Origin: Anaerolineales bacterium UBA3940
GTDB taxonomy: Bacteria > Chloroflexota > Anaerolineae > Aggregatilineales > UBA3940
NCBI GenBank assembly: GCA_002385675.1
Contig: DGDY01000048.1
Span: forward strand, 1,739-7,905
Reading direction: 5' to 3'
Length of the DNA: 6,167 bases
Positions 4,946 through 6,167 of the stretch are shown piece by piece (the first letter of the stretch is position 1; the number at the start of each line of letters is the position of its first letter). The translations under genes were made by a program, and so were the position numbers. The notes beneath the pieces were generated by a model. The model was not told the DNA's origin, ran no database searches, and worked only from the letters and a program-made list of their open reading frames with translations.

Positions 4946-6167
4946 GTGAACGGTAAGAATCGCAAGTGGTCCCTGCTGGTTGTGCCGCTTCTCGTGCTGA
5001 GCCTGATGCTGGCGGCCTGCGCGGGAGAGGCCGTGGACACAACAGAGGAACCCGGAGTCGTCGAGCCAGGTGGGATCGACGAAGGCCTTGATCAAGAAGG
5101 CGAGGCGCTAGGTGAAGAGGTTGAAGAGCCTCTTGCTCCTGAGGAGCCGACCGTTGAGCCGACTGTCGAGCTAACCGAGGAAGTAACCGAGGAGCCGACT
5201 GCGGAGCCGACCGAGGGTGTTCAGTTCGCCCCGGCCACAACGGAGTGGGTTTCGTCCGAGCGCCTTGTGGGCATGACGATCTACTCGCAGGACGGCACGG
5301 AGCTTGGCACAGTGTCCGACCTGCTGATGAGCGAGCAGGGTGATGTGCGCTACGTCATCTTTGACGCCGTGAACGTCCTCTCTGACGACGCCGAGCAGAC
5401 GATGGTCGCCGCCGACTGGAGCCAGTTCCAGGTGAACGCGCTTCAGAGTGCGGATGAGATGGGCCCGGGCGTGCCGCCTGAGGGTCAGAGCGGCGATGAC
5501 GACGGCGCCGAGGAAGTCGGCCCTGGCCAGCCGCCTGAGGACCAGACCGGTGCGCAGGGTGGCGAGGACGACGGCACAGACGCCGAGGCGACCCCGGCTG
5601 ACAGCGCTGAGGAGGTCGGCCCTGGCCAGCCGCCTGAGGATCAGACCGATGAGGGCGATGCCGGCACTGGTGAGGCTGGTCCTGGCAATCCGCCCTCCGA
5701 GCGGGAAGAACTGGTGCTGGTGTATGCCGGTGATCCCGCTCAGCTTGAGACGATGACCTTCGACCCGGTTGTGCTGGACGAGAGCGGCCTGTTCGTGGAC
5801 GAGGCCGCGCTGACAGCCGCCCCGGGCGAGTCTGAGATGGTCGAGACGCCTGCCGAGGGTGAAGATGCCGGTGACGACGCGGCGGCTGCTGGCGAGGACG
5901 CTCAGGCGACCCCGTCTCCAGAAGCCGAGGCAACCGAGGCGGACGACGCACTTCTGCCTGAGGGCCAGCGCCTGATCCGCGTGAGCGATATCGACGGCTT
6001 TGGCCTGGTGAATGAGAACGGTGAGAACCTTGGTAGCATCAACCAGGTGCTGTTCAGCACGCAGGGCATGAGCGTGCCATACGCTCTGGCGGACATCGGC
6101 GGCTTCCTGGGGATCGGCGCGAACACCATCGCCATCCCGTGGGATCGCCTGACGATCGACGCGGAGC
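4946..6167 (+). CDS. PRC-barrel lipoprotein with acidic repeat linker (cut by right edge)
   Basis: The frame is open from a GTG at 4946 to the right edge: 407 codons and no stop. GGAGGT at 4934-4939 lies 6 bases upstream of the GTG, fixing the start. NGKNRKWSLLVVPLLVLSL then MLAAC is a lipoprotein signal with Cys25. A Glu/Thr/Pro tether (about 26-100) leads to a first PRC-barrel-like module (103-163: ERLVGMTIYSQDGTELGTVS, DVRYVIFDAV, VAADWSQFQV). An acidic linker (168-250) contains four GPGxPP repeats. EELVLVYAGDPAQLETMTFD (254-273) may be the tail of that module, and a second acidic Ala/Glu/Thr stretch (292-336) precedes a second PRC module (342 to the edge: NENGENLGSINQVLFS, GANTIAIPWDRLTI). 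PRC-barrels occur in photosynthetic reaction centres, the RNA-processing protein RimM and many stress or envelope proteins; the role here is unknown. Net charge is strongly negative. Domain call good, function open. Confidence 0.85.
   Translation, partial: MNGKNRKWSLLVVPLLVLSLMLAACAGEAVDTTEEPGVVEPGGIDEGLDQEGEALGEEVEEPLAPEEPTVEPTVELTEEVTEEPTAEPTEGVQFAPATTEWVSSERLVGMTIYSQDGTELGTVSDLLMSEQGDVRYVIFDAVNVLSDDAEQTMVAADWSQFQVNALQSADEMGPGVPPEGQSGDDDGAEEVGPGQPPEDQTGAQGGEDDGTDAEATPADSAEEVGPGQPPEDQTDEGDAGTGEAGPGNPPSEREELVLVYAGDPAQLETMTFDPVVLDESGLFVDEAALTAAPGESEMVETPAEGEDAGDDAAAAGEDAQATPSPEAEATEADDALLPEGQRLIRVSDIDGFGLVNENGENLGSINQVLFSTQGMSVPYALADIGGFLGIGANTIAIPWDRLTIDAE
5144..5214 (+). repeat. Glu-Pro-Thr repeat coding tract
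   Basis: Four copies of GAGCCGACY (starting at 5144, 5156, 5192 and 5204) encode EPT units in the tether of the PRC-barrel lipoprotein (residues 67-90, PTVEPTVELTEE then EPTAEPTE). Such Thr/Pro/Glu tethers are common spacers between a lipid anchor and a folded domain, and their length often varies between strains. Confidence 0.7.
5453..5705 (+). repeat. GPGxPP repeats in the PRC-barrel lipoprotein linker
   Basis: Four degenerate in-frame units of about 40 bases: 5453-5492 (GPGVPPEGQ), 5510-5549 (GPGQPPEDQ), 5609-5648 (GPGQPPEDQ) and about 5666-5705 (GPGNPPSER). The second and third differ at only two third-codon positions by my reading. Spacers between units are acidic, Gly/Asp/Glu-rich and of unequal length. 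The high identity of the middle two points to a fairly recent duplication. Confidence 0.8.

Noticed and set aside
4792..5240. Overlapping minus-strand ORFs of 82-104 codons across the divergent region
   Set aside because: They overlap the well-supported GTG start, ribosome site and signal peptide of the plus-strand lipoprotein, and show no coding features.
5453..5705. Repeated units that might suggest a CRISPR array
   Set aside because: Units are in frame with an ORF, degenerate, unequally spaced and encode GPGxPP; spacers are also low-complexity coding sequence.
5355..5951. Minus-strand ORF of 198 codons rich in Arg, Pro and Gln
   Set aside because: It is the complement of the acidic, repeat-rich PRC-barrel lipoprotein gene; the Arg/Pro bias is the expected reading of reversed Glu/Gly/Pro codons.

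Overview
The window is GC-rich (about 60-65 % by eye). It carries seven genes, two of them cut by the window edges, and looks like ordinary chromosome from a free-living bacterium. The best guess for the host is a member of the Chloroflexota (Anaerolineae/Caldilineae-like). This rests on style rather than a marker gene: three lipoproteins with Glu/Thr/Pro- or Gly/Ala-rich tethers, a lipoprotein with PRC-barrel modules, a lipoprotein-anchored cyclophilin, good Shine-Dalgarno sites with some GTG/TTG starts, and TTGAC-N17-TAnnnT type promoters. I saw no rRNA, tRNA, CRISPR array, insertion sequence or phage gene.

Left part (1-1923, minus strand). Two genes read leftward as a likely operon. The first encodes a lipoprotein with a DUF3828-like domain followed by a PsbP-like C-terminal domain. 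After 22-23 bases comes a membrane sensor with an extracytoplasmic Cache domain, whose output domain lies beyond the left edge.

Middle part (1924-2290). A 205-base spacer holds a good promoter reading rightward into a tiny gene for a 29-residue single-pass membrane peptide with its own AAGGAG site. A GC-rich hairpin follows and lies between this gene and the convergent gene on its right.

Central minus-strand group (2291-4677). From its promoter near 4740 this group encodes a winged-helix DNA glycosylase of the YcaQ/AlkX type (QxD catalytic motif), then an 84-residue helical protein of unknown role, then a secreted cyclophilin-type prolyl isomerase lipoprotein. They may be co-transcribed, but the 129-base gap before the isomerase leaves room for a separate promoter. 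The functions do not obviously belong to one pathway.

Right part (4678-6167). A 268-base divergent intergenic region carries the glycosylase promoter, with an inverted repeat on its -10 element and three copies of a GTACAA word. It is followed by a plus-strand lipoprotein gene that runs off the right edge. That protein has two PRC-barrel-like modules separated by a long acidic linker built partly on GPGxPP repeats.

I found no convincing new multi-gene system. The items most worth a second look are the YcaQ-type glycosylase with its possible operator and small partner gene, the 29-residue membrane peptide gene, the lipoprotein/Cache sensor pair, and the repeat-expanded PRC-barrel lipoprotein.
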